Origin: HK1 sp965220535
GTDB taxonomy: Bacteria; Pseudomonadota; Gammaproteobacteria; HK1
Assembly: GCA_965220535.1 (NCBI GenBank)
Contig: OZ244833.1
Coordinates: forward strand, 434,001-498,000
Direction of reading: 5' to 3'
Length of the DNA: 64,000 bases
Part shown: piece after piece, positions 37,033 through 46,652 of the stretch
Position numbering within the stretch: position 1 is the stretch's first letter
Layout: every line of letters begins with the position of its first letter
Notes under the pieces: generated by a model
The model's database searches: none
What the model was told of the DNA's origin: nothing
What the model saw: the letters and a program-made list of their open reading frames with translations, nothing else
Translations under genes and position numbers: made by a program

Positions 37033-38730
37033 ATGTCATCGATCGATCGACGCATCACGAGTTTGGAAGCGCACCTCGAACAGGAGAACCCCCTGTTGCT
37101 CGAGGTCGTGCGATCTTTTCGCGCCTTGGACAAGGTCGCCTACGACTTGGGGGTCCTGCCACGCGACGAATCCTTCGCGACGCAGGTTCCATGGTGGCCC
37201 TTGGTGGCGGTGCTCGGCACCTTTTCCTCGGGCAAATCCTCGTTCATCAACAGTGTGCTGCAAGCGCCCTTGCAAACCACCGGCAACCAAGCGGTGGACG
37301 ACAAGTTCACGGTGATCTGCTTCGGCGCCGACGAGGCCTCGCGCACCCTGCCCGGCGTCGCCTTGGATTCCGACCCGCGCTTCCCCTTTTACAAAGTCAG
37401 CCACGATATCGAGCGGGTCACCCAAGGCGAGGGGCGTCGGATCGATGCCTATCTCCAACTCAAAACCTGCAAAAGCGAGGCTTTGAAAGGAAAAATCCTG
37501 ATCGACTCGCCCGGCTTCGATGCCGATGCGCAGCGCACCGCAACCTTGCAGGTTACGGATCACATCATCGACCTCTCCGATCTGGTGCTGGTATTTTTCG
37601 ATGCCCGACACCCCGAGCCCGGAGCGATGCAAGATACCTTGAATCATCTCGTCCGCGATACCATCAAGCGGCCCGATTCCAATAAATTCCTCTATATCCT
37701 CAATCAGATCGACACCGCCGCCCGCGAGGACAACGCCGACGATGTCCTCGCCGCTTGGCAACGCGCACTCTCCCAAGCCGGACTCACCGCCGGACGCTTC
37801 TATTGCATCTACAACCGAGAAGCGGCACAACCGATCGAGGACGAGGAGGTGCGCAAGCGTTTCGAATCGAAATGCCAAGAGGATATCTCCGATATCCGTC
37901 GACGAATCCACCAAGTGGAGATCGAACGCCTCTATCGCATCATCGGATCGCTCGAAAAAACCGCCAAGGAAATCGAACAACAAGCGGTTCCGGCCATCGC
38001 CGCCGCCAAAGCGTCGTGGAAGAATCTGGTGCTGTGGGCCGAGGGCATCGTCTTGGGGCTCGTCGTCGTCGCCTTCTTGCTGTGGACGATCCCTGCGGGC
38101 TATTGGGGAGGCGGGGCGTTGTTTTCCGCGCCGTGGTTCGATCCCCTGATCGCCAATCCATGGTTCGCCGGGATTTTCTTCGCCCTGATCGCCGGATCGG
38201 GGCTATACCTGCATTTTTCGATACGCCGGCTCGCCGCCCGCTTCATCGGCAGAAGGCTCGCTCGCGACAAAGAGCGTCCGGAGCGATCGAGGGAATGGAT
38301 CAGGCGCGGTTTCGATCACAATACCCGGGCTTGGCGCTCGATCTTCGGGCAAACGCCGGCGGGCTTCGGTCGAAAGACGCGCGAGCGGATCGCCGATATC
38401 ATCGCGCAGGCGGATCGCTTCGTGCAAAGAATCAACGATCGCTTCGCCGATCCTTCCGGGACCTCGACAAACCCTGCAAGACCGGAAAGCGGGGCGCGGG
38501 TCGAGGGGCAGAAGCCCGATCATCGCAAACCCGACGATCACGAACCGGCGAGCGATCCTCGCAGCGAGCCCGGCAGCGAAAAAACGGAGACGGAATCGGC
38601 ACCGAGGGCCATCGCGGCCTCGGCCGGCGATCCGAATCCCACCGGCCCGAATGCCGATGCCTTGGATGACTCGGAAAACGAGGGCTCGGAAAACGAACCC
38701 TCCAAGGGACGATTCACGGAAAAAGCCTGA
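37033..38730 (+). CDS. Dynamin-like membrane GTPase
   Basis: 565 aa. The GTPase domain has P-loop GTFSSGKSS (62-70), a threonine-rich switch 1 region, DSPGF (158-162) and NQID (224-227) in place of NKxD. A helical segment (about 280-330) leads to two hydrophobic stretches (about 340-360 and 375-395), then basic residues and a disordered, acidic/serine-rich tail of about 90 residues. This is the layout of bacterial dynamin-family proteins that bind or remodel membranes; the cellular role is unknown. It follows moaC after 51 bp. Confidence 0.85.
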   Translation: MSSIDRRITSLEAHLEQENPLLLEVVRSFRALDKVAYDLGVLPRDESFATQVPWWPLVAVLGTFSSGKSSFINSVLQAPLQTTGNQAVDDKFTVICFGADEASRTLPGVALDSDPRFPFYKVSHDIERVTQGEGRRIDAYLQLKTCKSEALKGKILIDSPGFDADAQRTATLQVTDHIIDLSDLVLVFFDARHPEPGAMQDTLNHLVRDTIKRPDSNKFLYILNQIDTAAREDNADDVLAAWQRALSQAGLTAGRFYCIYNREAAQPIEDEEVRKRFESKCQEDISDIRRRIHQVEIERLYRIIGSLEKTAKEIEQQAVPAIAAAKASWKNLVLWAEGIVLGLVVVAFLLWTIPAGYWGGGALFSAPWFDPLIANPWFAGIFFALIAGSGLYLHFSIRRLAARFIGRRLARDKERPERSREWIRRGFDHNTRAWRSIFGQTPAGFGRKTRERIADIIAQADRFVQRINDRFADPSGTSTNPARPESGARVEGQKPDHRKPDDHEPASDPRSEPGSEKTETESAPRAIAASAGDPNPTGPNADALDDSENEGSENEPSKGRFTEKA

Positions 38731-38983
38731 TTCGATGCCCGTCGACGAGTGCCGGCGAGCGCCGGCGGGGAGCGACTTTCAAGCATCGAAGCTCGGCGCG
38801 AGCCGCCATCGAGAACCCGCACCTGCGGTTTTCGACTCGAAGAGGGTCGAGGTGGCGGTGTCTGTCGGCGAAGATCGCTCGTATAATTCGACGTTTGGCG
38901 AAGGGGGTTCGAAAGGCCCTTTCGATCCCCGATCCTCGTCGATCATACGTCCTCGGACGTCTTAAAAACGCCTCCTCGATACG

Positions 38984-39643
38984 ATGAATCTCGAACAAGC
39001 CCGTTGGAATATGATCGAGCAGCAGATCCGCCCTTGGGATGTGCTGGATCGGAACGTGCTCGATCTGATGGAACGCGCCCCCCGAGACGCTTTCGTGGAT
39101 CCGGCTTGGCGACGTCTCGCCTACGCCGATATCGCCATCCCCATCGGGGAAGATCAGTTCATGCTGCCGCCGAAAATCGAGGCGCGGCTGCTGCAGGCCC
39201 TGCATGTCGCCGACGACGAGCATGTCTTGGAAATCGGCACCGGCAGCGGCTTTCTGACTTGGCTGCTCGCGCAAAGCGCAGGCCTTGTCACCAGCATCGA
39301 GATTCGTCCGGCTTTGGCGCAAGGGGCGATAAAAACCCTTGCGAAATTCGAGCTCGGCAATATCGCCGTCGAGATCGGAGACGGCAGCCGAGGGTGGTCC
39401 TCGCAAGAGCGCTACGACGCCATCGTGGTCGGCGGCTCGGTTCCTTTCGCCGGCGCCACCGTCGAATTCGAGCGTCGGCTGGCCGTCGGGGGACGACTTT
39501 TCATCGTCGTCGGCAACGCTCCGGTCATGGAAGCCTTACTCGTTCAGCGCAGCGGAGAGCAAGAATGGATACGGGAAAGCCTGTTCGAAACGGTCGTGCC
39601 CCCGCTGTCGGGGATCGAAGCGCCCCGGCCTTTCACGATATGA
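38984..39643 (+). CDS. Protein-L-isoaspartate O-methyltransferase family protein
   Basis: 219 aa. The PCMT-like N-terminus MNLEQARWNMIEQQIRPWDV is followed by APRDAFVDP and the SAM-binding motif VLEIGTGSGFLTWLLA near residues 82-97. This short branch, located next to tolC, is common in Gammaproteobacteria and lacks clear repair activity evidence. The stop overlaps the tolC start by ATGA. The 253-bp gap before it contains nothing I recognise. Confidence 0.88.
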   Translation: MNLEQARWNMIEQQIRPWDVLDRNVLDLMERAPRDAFVDPAWRRLAYADIAIPIGEDQFMLPPKIEARLLQALHVADDEHVLEIGTGSGFLTWLLAQSAGLVTSIEIRPALAQGAIKTLAKFELGNIAVEIGDGSRGWSSQERYDAIVVGGSVPFAGATVEFERRLAVGGRLFIVVGNAPVMEALLVQRSGEQEWIRESLFETVVPPLSGIEAPRPFTI

Positions 39644-41052
39644 GCCTGGCCTTGCCCCGGGCGGCGAGCAAGGAGCCGAGCGAAGACTTGCGTCCTCGTG
39701 CGTCTTCGAAGCGGCGCATCGCCAAGCGGGCATGGGCTTTGATCGGAGCCCTGTCGTTGGCCGCAACCACCCTTCCGGTGGCCGCCGACACATTGCTGCG
39801 CGCCTTCGAGCGAGCCCTCGAAAACGATCCGGTCTACCTCGCCGCCGGCGCCGAAAACCGCGCCGCACAAGAGCTGATGCCGCAAGCGAGAGCGGCTTTG
39901 CTGCCGAAACTCACGGTCAGCTCGAACGCCGACTTCAGCATGCAGCGTTCCCGGGACGTCTACCCCGACCGCACCACCACGAGAAGCACGAACTACGACT
40001 CCTACAGTCTTCTCTTTAGCCTTAGCGCCCCGATTTACAGCCCGTCGTTGCAAATCGCGATCGAGCAGGCCGATAGCCGTATCGCCCGCGCCGATGCCCT
40101 TTACCAAGCGGCCCTCCAAGACCTGATCGTGCGGGTAACCGAACGCTACTTCGGTGTTCTGCGGGCGCAAGACGGGGTGGATTTCGCCCAAGCCACCCTC
40201 GATTCCTTCGCCCGACAACTCGAACAGAGTCGGCAGCGCTTCGAGGTCGGCCTCATCGCGATCACCGATGTCGAAGAAGCCAAGGCGGGCTTCGACCTCG
40301 CCAACGCCCGCCTTCTGAGCGCCAACAACGACCTTGCCACCGCCATCGAATCCCTGCGCGAGGTCAGCGGGGATTCGGTGGAAAACCCCCTGCGCTTGGG
40401 GGATATCCCGCTGAGCCTTCCCGAACCCGAAGATATCGATCAGTGGACCGAGATCGCATTGAAACAGAACTTACGCCTGATCGCCGCCGATTATGCCGTG
40501 CGCACCTCCCACGAGGAGATCAGGCGCATCGAGATCGGCAGCAGTCGGCCCGTCATCAGCGCCGGCGGCACGCATCGAGAGAGCTACGACGGCGGGGGAA
40601 GCGGCAATTTGGACAGCGGCTCCGATTCGAACACTCGGATCAGCGTGCAGCTGGAATTCTCCCTCTACGACGGCGGAACGGCCCGCTCGCTCCTGCGGGA
40701 AAAAACCCAGCTCCACGAAAAAGCGCTGGCGGATCTGGAGAGCGAACGTCGGCGCACCCAGCACGATACCCGTACCGCTTGGCTCGGCCTCGGATCCGGC
40801 ATTTCCCGGATCAACGCTCTCAAACAGGCGGTGCGTTCGAGCGAAGTGGCCACCGAGGCCGTCGATACCGGTTTTCAGGTCGGCACCCGAACTTCGGTGG
40901 ACGTGCTCAACGCCAAGCGCGATCTCTTCGAGGCGCAGCGCGATTTGGCCAATGCGCGCTACGATTTCATCAACGACATGATCAAACTGCGGCGGGCCGC
41001 GGGCATCCTCACCGAGGCGGATCTGACCACCGTCTCCGAATGGCTGCAGTGA
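39640..41052 (+). CDS. tolC: TolC family outer-membrane efflux protein
   Basis: 470 aa from the ATG overlapping the upstream stop. A long basic n-region (to about residue 30) precedes the signal helix AWALIGALSLAATTLPVAADT. The duplicated OEP fold is clear, with coiled-coil helices (QLEQSRQRFEVGLIAITDVEEA in repeat 1 and EAVDTGFQVGTRTSVDVLNA in repeat 2). It forms the outer-membrane channel for RND, MFS or type I secretion systems. A palindrome and a terminator follow it. Confidence 0.94.
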   Translation: MSLALPRAASKEPSEDLRPRASSKRRIAKRAWALIGALSLAATTLPVAADTLLRAFERALENDPVYLAAGAENRAAQELMPQARAALLPKLTVSSNADFSMQRSRDVYPDRTTTRSTNYDSYSLLFSLSAPIYSPSLQIAIEQADSRIARADALYQAALQDLIVRVTERYFGVLRAQDGVDFAQATLDSFARQLEQSRQRFEVGLIAITDVEEAKAGFDLANARLLSANNDLATAIESLREVSGDSVENPLRLGDIPLSLPEPEDIDQWTEIALKQNLRLIAADYAVRTSHEEIRRIEIGSSRPVISAGGTHRESYDGGGSGNLDSGSDSNTRISVQLEFSLYDGGTARSLLREKTQLHEKALADLESERRRTQHDTRTAWLGLGSGISRINALKQAVRSSEVATEAVDTGFQVGTRTSVDVLNAKRDLFEAQRDLANARYDFINDMIKLRRAAGILTEADLTTVSEWLQ

Positions 41053-41114
41053 TAACGAATCCGGGTCTTCCGGTAGCGCCCGTTTTTGCGCGTCGTTTCG
41101 AAGGGAATTGCCTG

Positions 41115-41160
41115 TCGGCATGACATCCTCGTTCATCGATGAACGAGGATGTCATGCCGA
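41115..41160. repeat. 46-bp perfect palindrome
   Basis: The sequence from 41115 to 41160 equals its own reverse complement, with centre ATCGAT at 41135-41140. It begins TCGGCATGACATCC and ends GGATGTCATGCCGA. It lies 63 bp after tolC and 9 bp before a terminator stem. Thirteen bases of one arm (ATGACATCCTCGT) recur at 41622-41634. Confidence 0.95.
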
Positions 41161-41164
41161 TATT

Positions 41165-41210
41165 AAAAGCCCCCGCAAGCCTGCCGGAGGCTGCGGGGGC
41201 CGGTTTATTT
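41165..41210 (+). terminator. Terminator of tolC, possibly bidirectional
   Basis: GCCCCCGCA (41169-41177) pairs with TGCGGGGGC (41192-41200), continued by four inner pairs after one bulged A. TTTATTT follows on the plus strand and AAAA precedes it, so it could end transcription from both sides. Confidence 0.85.
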
Positions 41211-41767
41211 ATCTGCTCGCGGTTTTTAACTTTCCATCGCCCCACGGTTCCTTCTGCGAGCCGAACGAAGCGAATACGCCGGCATCTGCGAATCACCCAA
41301 GCGGTGTCGGGGCTATGGAAACGATCCCGCGCATCCGTCGTGCCAATAGGCCGGAGATCGCCGATTCCGATACTAGCGGAGCGCACGAGCCTGCCGCTCT
41401 TCCCCGGCGCCGCCGAGGCCTCCGCCTTGTGATCCTCCCCCCGTCGGCACCGCAATGGATTCTTGCCGCCGATTGTGCGAGTCCTGGTTTTTCGCCGCGG
41501 CCGAAGCACCGAGGAATCCTCTCTTTCTTGTGGTCTGCGCAACCCGAGTCTCCCCATCTGCCAATGCCTTGGGAGATCGGCATTCGATCACGGTGCCGCT
41601 CGATGCCTCGACACCATCGATATGACATCCTCGTGCGAAGACGAATGCACGGATATGCAACTTTCTTTCAAAGCCTTGTCGACGAGGCGGCACCGTGCCA
41701 AACCGCGCGCGATTCTCGCCAAGGCAAGTCGGCGAGGCAAATCGCCAAGGCGTCGAACGAAAGGCTT
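41211..41767. other. Gap of about 560 bp without a supported gene
   Basis: Frames on both strands are short and arginine/serine-rich. The only notable sequence is the partial copy of the palindrome arm at 41622. The convergent csaA-like gene ends at 41768. Confidence 0.5.
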
Positions 41768-42127
41768 TCAGGCGATCGGGCTGCCGTTCTCGACCTCGAA
41801 ATCCGTCGATAGCAGCACGATTCCCCGATCCTTCGATACCGCCCCGAGCACCAAGACTTCGGATTTCACTCCGGCGACGCGCTTCGGCGGGAAATTCAAC
41901 ACCGCGACGATCCGCTTTCCCAAGAGCGTATCGGGGGAATAGTTGCGCGTCAGCTGAGCCGAACTCGTGCGCCGACCGTAAGGCCCGAAATCGATTTCGA
42001 GGACGAAGGCGGGAACCCTCGCCTTCTCGTTCTTGCGCACTTCGACGACGGTGCCCATCACCATCTGCACCTTGAGAAAATCGTCGAAATCGATCTCCGG
42101 GTGACTCTCTTGCGTCGCTTCGCTCAT
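41768..42127 (-). CDS. CsaA-like tRNA-binding domain protein
   Basis: 119 aa from the ATG that overlaps the gpmA stop (ATGA). It consists almost wholly of an EMAP-II/CsaA OB fold: FDDFLKVQMVMGTVVEVRKN, LEIDFGPYGRRTSSAQLTRNY and VLNFPPKRVAGVKSEVLVLGA. CsaA proteins bind tRNA or act as chaperones; the role here is unproven. It is translated with phosphoglycerate mutase. Confidence 0.9.
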   Translation of the reverse strand: MSEATQESHPEIDFDDFLKVQMVMGTVVEVRKNEKARVPAFVLEIDFGPYGRRTSSAQLTRNYSPDTLLGKRIVAVLNFPPKRVAGVKSEVLVLGAVSKDRGIVLLSTDFEVENGSPIA

Positions 42128-42885
42128 CCCTCGTTCCTCCGTGCCGCCTTCCCTTGGGCCGCGACCGCCTCCGCTGCCGAGCGAATCGCTTCCGGATCGC
42201 CCAAATAGCGTCGCTCCAAGGGGCGCAGCGATTCGTCCAAGGAGTAGACCATCGGCACCCCGGTCGGAATATTCAGTTCCACGACTTCCTCCTTTCCCAG
42301 ACCATCCAAGTGTTTGACCAATGCCCGCAAGGAATTCCCGTGCGCGACGATCAGCACCCGCTTTTTCGCCCGCAGATCGGGGGCGATTCGCTCCTCCCAA
42401 AAAGGAAGGAACCTCGCTTCGGTATCGAGCAAGGACTCGCCGACGGGCAAGGCCTCGGCTTCGAGCGCGGCATAGCGCGGATCGTGGCGCGGATGGCGTT
42501 CGTCCGCGAGATCGAGCGCCGGCGGGCGGGTCTCGTATCCCCGCCGCCAACGATGCACTTGTCGATCGCCGAACTTCGCCGCCGTCTCGGCTTTGTCGAG
42601 GCCCTGCAAGGCCCCGTAATGCCGCTCGTTCAGTCGCCAGCTCCGATGGACCGGAATCCACATCAGATCCATCTCGTCCAATACCAACCACAAGGTGCGG
42701 ATCGAGCGTTTGAGCAACGAGGTGAAAGCGAGGTCGAAGCGATGCCCCGACGCCGCAAGGAGCGAGCCCGCATGACGGGCTTCCTCGATGCCTTGCGAGG
42801 AGAGGTCGACGTCATGCCAGCCGGTAAAGCGGTTTTCCCGATTCCACAGGCTCTGCCCGTGTCGGATCAGCACAAGTTCGATCAT
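42124..42885 (-). CDS. gpmA: 2,3-bisphosphoglycerate-dependent phosphoglycerate mutase
   Basis: 253 aa, normal length. The catalytic LIRHGQSLWNRENRFTGWHD motif starts at residue 6 with the phospho-histidine at H9; LNERHYGALQGLDKAETA and VAHGNSLRALVKHL complete the active site. It interconverts 3- and 2-phosphoglycerate in glycolysis, just before the enolase encoded 11 kb away. Upstream on the same strand is waaA. Confidence 0.96.
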   Translation of the reverse strand: MIELVLIRHGQSLWNRENRFTGWHDVDLSSQGIEEARHAGSLLAASGHRFDLAFTSLLKRSIRTLWLVLDEMDLMWIPVHRSWRLNERHYGALQGLDKAETAAKFGDRQVHRWRRGYETRPPALDLADERHPRHDPRYAALEAEALPVGESLLDTEARFLPFWEERIAPDLRAKKRVLIVAHGNSLRALVKHLDGLGKEEVVELNIPTGVPMVYSLDESLRPLERRYLGDPEAIRSAAEAVAAQGKAARRNEG

Positions 42886-42975
42886 TTGAAAGCGGCCATC
42901 TTAGTATCCTCGATGGTGTCGAGAGAAATTCGTTCTCGGGATCGATACGCCCTTTTCGCTCGAGTTCAAGGCGGT

Positions 42976-44280
42976 TTAGGGCTCGTCTTCGCTCAGGCCC
43001 GCAAGGCGCTCGATGGTTGCCAACACCCGATCTCTCGCCCCGCGATTGGCGGCGACGAAAGCCCTTCCCCGCTCACCGGCATTTTGCCGCAGATGCGGAT
43101 CCTCCAGCCAAGCGATGACCTCCCGCCCGAGCGCGGCGGCATCGCCGACCCTTTTCGCCCCGCCGACGTCGATCAGATCCCGGCTGATCTCGGCAAAGTT
43201 GAAGGTATGGGGGCCGAAAAGCACCGGCCGCCCGACGGCCGCCGCTTCGAGGGAATTATGCCCGCCGATCTCCACCAGGCTGCCACCGATGAAAGCGATA
43301 TCGCCGGCGGCGAGAAAGAGCGGCAGCTCCCCCATGCTGTCCCCGAGGAAAACTTGGAATCCGCTCCCGTCTTCGAGCGCACGGGAGTGCCGGGCGAGGG
43401 TCAAACCACGGTTTTCGACCAGCGCGGCCACCGCATCGAAGCGCTCCGGATGCCGCGGAACGAGAACGAGCAGGCTGTCGGGGAAACGATCGAGCACCGC
43501 GCCGAAGGCCTCCAATACCTGCCGCTCCTCGCCCTCGTGGGTGCTGGCCGCGACCAAAATGCCGCGCTTGGCTCCCCATCGGGCCCGCAGCCTCGACGCC
43601 TTTTCCACCGCACCCTCGGGCAGGCGAATATCGAATTTGGTATTGCCGCCGACCTCGACCGCCCTCTCCTTCGCGCCGATCGATACCAGCCTTTGGGCAT
43701 CGCCTGCGCTTTGCGCCGAAATGCAGGCGAAAGTGCGCATCGCCGGGGTGAACAGGGAGGGCAACCGGCGATAGCCCTTGGCCGAGCGCTCCGATAGCCG
43801 GGCGTTGGCCAATATCACCGGTATCCTTTGCCTGCGACAGGCGGCCAGCAGGTTGGGCCAGATCTCGGTTTCCATGATCACCCCGGTCTGCGGACGAATA
43901 TCGCGCAGGAATCTCGTCACCGCTCCGGGGAGATCGAAAGGCAGATAACGATGCACCACACCCTCGCCGAAAACCCGCACAATATGCTCCATCCCGGTGG
44001 GGGTGGTCGAGCTGACGATCACCGATCGATCGGGGTGGCGTTCTCGCAGGGCCTCGATGATCGGAATCGCGGCCCGCACCTCTCCCAAGGAAACCGCATG
44101 GATCCATATAGCCTTTCGATCGCTTTCGTTCGATGCCCTTTCGCGGAAAAAGACATCGAAAGCGAAACGCTCGCCGATCCGCCGCCAATACGCGCGGTTT
44201 CGAAAGCCGCGCCACACAAGACGCGCCACGAAAAAAGGCGTCAAGAGATAAAGCGATATGCTGTAAACGAGCCTGATCAT
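42976..44280 (-). CDS. waaA: 3-deoxy-D-manno-octulosonic acid (Kdo) transferase
   Basis: 434 aa from the ATG at 44280, in line with family length; a longer frame runs into repeat sequence. The N-terminal membrane helix (LVYSISLYLLTPFFVARL), IWIHAVSLGEVRAAIP, METEIWPNLL, NARLSERSAKGY, EVGGNTKFD and GGSLVEIGGHNSLEAA are all typical. It attaches Kdo to lipid A on the inner face of the inner membrane. kdsA at 54.6 kb makes the Kdo precursor. Confidence 0.96.
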   Translation of the reverse strand: MIRLVYSISLYLLTPFFVARLVWRGFRNRAYWRRIGERFAFDVFFRERASNESDRKAIWIHAVSLGEVRAAIPIIEALRERHPDRSVIVSSTTPTGMEHIVRVFGEGVVHRYLPFDLPGAVTRFLRDIRPQTGVIMETEIWPNLLAACRRQRIPVILANARLSERSAKGYRRLPSLFTPAMRTFACISAQSAGDAQRLVSIGAKERAVEVGGNTKFDIRLPEGAVEKASRLRARWGAKRGILVAASTHEGEERQVLEAFGAVLDRFPDSLLVLVPRHPERFDAVAALVENRGLTLARHSRALEDGSGFQVFLGDSMGELPLFLAAGDIAFIGGSLVEIGGHNSLEAAAVGRPVLFGPHTFNFAEISRDLIDVGGAKRVGDAAALGREVIAWLEDPHLRQNAGERGRAFVAANRGARDRVLATIERLAGLSEDEP

Positions 44281-44324
44281 CGATCCTCTTCCCGCGCTCC
44301 CCTTGCCACCAAGCCGAATCCGAC

Positions 44325-44369
44325 GGCCTTGGATTCCAAGGCTTTGGATTCGAAGGCTTGGGATTCGTT
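44325..44369 (+). repeat. 15-bp tandem repeat x3 between waaA and the DUF3108 gene
   Basis: Units GGCCTTGGATTCCAA, GGCTTTGGATTCGAA and GGCTTGGGATTCGTT fill the divergent spacer directly upstream of the DUF3108 start. Confidence 0.8.
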
Positions 44370-44378
44370 CCTTGGCCG

Positions 44379-45194
44379 ATGACCCAAACGATGCCGACCG
44401 TCCGATCTCCCAAACGCGCCCGTTCCCCTCGAAGTGCCCGCTCCCGCGGCGTCGCCCTCGCGACGACGTTGATATCCTTGGCAGCGATCGCATCGTCGGC
44501 GGCGGCTTACGATTTCGAAGGCTTTTCTTTGCCGGGGCCTTTCGATGCGCAATTCTCGCTGGTATCGAGCGGCAATCGAATCGGGGAAACGCATTGGTCC
44601 GCAGGCAAAGAGGAGGGTCGCTATACCTTCCAATCACATACCGAAGCCGTCGGCATCATGTCCTTGATTTACGGCGGCGATATCACCGAGCGCAGCGAAT
44701 GGGCGAGATTCGACGGACACTGGCATCCGAGCGAGTATCACTACCGGCGCACGGGATTCAAAGAGCGGGAAATCCATATTCGATTCGATCATCGAAAACG
44801 CCTCGCCCGGATTCGATCCCCCGAAGGTCCGTGGCAAAAGGAAGTGCCCGAAGGGGTCAACGACAAACTCGGCTATCTGCTGGCATTGATGCACGATCTC
44901 GAGCAGGGGAAAGAGGATCTCCGCTACCCGATCGCCGACGGCGGCCGGGTCAGGTCCTATATTTTCGACATCCTGCGCAAAGAGCGTATCGAAAGCGCGA
45001 TCGGGCCTTTGGATACCGTGGTGGTCAAACGCCTGCGAGAGGATAGCGGGAAGAAGGAGCGGGAAACCACGATCTGGTGCGCCGAGGATCTCGGTTTTCT
45101 GCCGGTCAAGATCGAGCATCGGGAAGCGGGCAGCCCGATGATTTCATTGCTGATCGAGAGCATCGAGGGCTTGGGTCGCCGGCGATCCGAATGA
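44379..45194 (+). CDS. DUF3108 periplasmic protein
   Basis: 271 aa from ATG 44379; ATG 44391 is an alternative. A basic n-region and the hydrophobic VALATTLISLAAIASSAAA form a signal peptide. The mature part begins FDAQFSLVSSGNRIGETHWS and contains the DUF3108 pattern (YTFQSHTEAVGIMSLIYGGDITERSEW, LGYLLALMHDLEQG). Family members are periplasmic beta proteins of unknown function often found near purine or cell-envelope genes. Divergent from waaA. Confidence 0.85.
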   Translation: MTQTMPTVRSPKRARSPRSARSRGVALATTLISLAAIASSAAAYDFEGFSLPGPFDAQFSLVSSGNRIGETHWSAGKEEGRYTFQSHTEAVGIMSLIYGGDITERSEWARFDGHWHPSEYHYRRTGFKEREIHIRFDHRKRLARIRSPEGPWQKEVPEGVNDKLGYLLALMHDLEQGKEDLRYPIADGGRVRSYIFDILRKERIESAIGPLDTVVVKRLREDSGKKERETTIWCAEDLGFLPVKIEHREAGSPMISLLIESIEGLGRRRSE

Positions 45195-45251
45195 GGCGAG
45201 GGCGCGAAGACAAAGCCTTCGAGGAAGCCGACATCATCGCTTATCGGCATG

Positions 45252-45749
45252 TCATCGCCTCGGATCGGGGCGATTCGCGCTCGTACCCGCCATCGTCAAG
45301 GCCTCGTGCAGGGCCTCGTGCAGAGCCTCGAAGGGCAAGGTGACACAGCGATGGCGGCTTTTCGCGGCCGCGACCGGGGAAAAGATATCGAGCGCCGACC
45401 ACGGAAAGGGCGTCCCTTCCCGCAAAGCGGATTCGATCAGGCGATGGAGCCCGAGCAGCGAGTCGATCTCGTGCAGCGGCGCTTGCTCGGCGACCACCAC
45501 CGCCGCCGCCTCGCATAACAGGCATCCGCGCACCTCATGACCGACCTCCACGACGCGCCGCCCCCGAGAAGAGCCCGACGAGGAGCCGGCAAGGGAAGCC
45601 TCCTCGATGCGGATATCGAGGATCACCCGGTCGCCGCACAGGGGGTTGTCGAGAGTCGTGCCGGCATCCGCCTTTAAAAGCCGACCGTAGTCGCCGACCC
45701 GCCGCGCCGCCTCGATCATCGCCGCTTGGTAGAGATCCTTCGATATCAA
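45252..45749 (-). CDS. NifU/SufU-type iron-sulfur scaffold protein
   Basis: 165 aa if started at the TTG (45749) that overlaps the preceding stop as TTGA; an ATG at 45716 is the alternative. Three conserved cysteines are present as LDNPLCGDRV, GCLLCEAAA and HRCVTLPFEAL, the spacing of NifU_N scaffolds. Near the C-terminus a 12-bp repeat encodes HEALHEAL. It is last in the molybdenum-hydroxylase maturation operon, so it may load Fe-S clusters into a xanthine-dehydrogenase-type enzyme not present in this window. Confidence 0.82.
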   Translation of the reverse strand: MISKDLYQAAMIEAARRVGDYGRLLKADAGTTLDNPLCGDRVILDIRIEEASLAGSSSGSSRGRRVVEVGHEVRGCLLCEAAAVVVAEQAPLHEIDSLLGLHRLIESALREGTPFPWSALDIFSPVAAAKSRHRCVTLPFEALHEALHEALTMAGTSANRPDPRR

Positions 45750-46426
45750 GATGCCTCGTCCCCTCTCGGCCATGCCCCGAGGGTGCCCGCGATATCCTCG
45801 GGGGAATCGATATCCACCAGCACCGCGGCATCGTCCATCGGCACTTCGCGCACGAAGCCCTCGTATTCCGCAAGGATCCGCCGCCCCCCTTGATCCCCCT
45901 CCAAGACCGCCATCCGAGCGAAAAAGCGCCGGGAGAAGAGGACGGGATGCCCGCGCCGACCCTCGAAGACCGGAACGCATATCTCGCAACCCCGGCTCCG
46001 GTCGAAGGCCGCCACCAAGCGCTCGATATGCGTCGCTCGTAGCAAGGGCATATCCCCGAGGCAAACGATCGCGGCATCGACATCCGCGGGCAAGGCGGCA
46101 ACGGCGCAGCGCAGCGACGAGCCCATCCCCTCCCGATAGTTCTCGTTATGCACCCGTTGCAGATCCAAGCCTGCGAGCGCCTTTTCGACCCGCTCCGCCT
46201 CGTAGCCGGTCACCACCACGATCGGATGCAAACGCGCCTTCGCGATCTCCTCGGCCACCGCTCGCACCAGCGCCCGACCCAAGGGCGCGATCGCGCTCGG
46301 CACGTTCGACAAGGGGTCGACGAGTTTGTTGATCGCCCCCATCCTCATCGAGCGCCCGGCCGCCGGCAGCAGGGCCGCCACCTTCAAAGGCTCGAATCCG
46401 CAGGCAACGCGCCCCGATCGCCTCAT
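45746..46426 (-). CDS. Molybdenum cofactor nucleotidyltransferase-like protein (MocA family)
   Basis: 226 aa from ATG 46426. The NTP-transferase motif LLPAAGRSMRMGAINKL is near residues 19-35, followed by VVTGYEAERVEKAL, NENYREGMGSSLRCAV, LGDMPLL and GRRGHPVLFSRRFF. This is the MobA-like group (MocA) that attaches CMP or GMP to molybdopterin for hydroxylases. Its neighbours are the two xdhC halves upstream and the Fe-S scaffold downstream. Confidence 0.88.
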   Translation of the reverse strand: MRRSGRVACGFEPLKVAALLPAAGRSMRMGAINKLVDPLSNVPSAIAPLGRALVRAVAEEIAKARLHPIVVVTGYEAERVEKALAGLDLQRVHNENYREGMGSSLRCAVAALPADVDAAIVCLGDMPLLRATHIERLVAAFDRSRGCEICVPVFEGRRGHPVLFSRRFFARMAVLEGDQGGRRILAEYEGFVREVPMDDAAVLVDIDSPEDIAGTLGAWPRGDEAS

Positions 46427-46652
46427 CGAAAAGCTCCTCGTCGGCAAGCGGGGCGATCGACCCCTGCTTGATTCTGCGCCTTTCGACACCCTTTGCCGGG
46501 TGAAGAAGGCCCCGGCTCGGCGACGAGCCCCGCGCCGATGAGCGTCGTTCCTTATCGTCTCGCTTCGTCGAACGACAAGGGCCCAAGGGAGGAAAAGCGA
46601 CGTTTTCGAAGGGATGCCCACAAGCCCCGGGCACCATCGGCCGATTTTCGGA

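Noticed and set aside
45301..45330. HEALHEAL repeat as a functional metal-binding motif of the NifU-like protein
   Set aside because: It is coded by a 12-bp duplication of the same kind seen at many gene ends; the three family cysteines are elsewhere.
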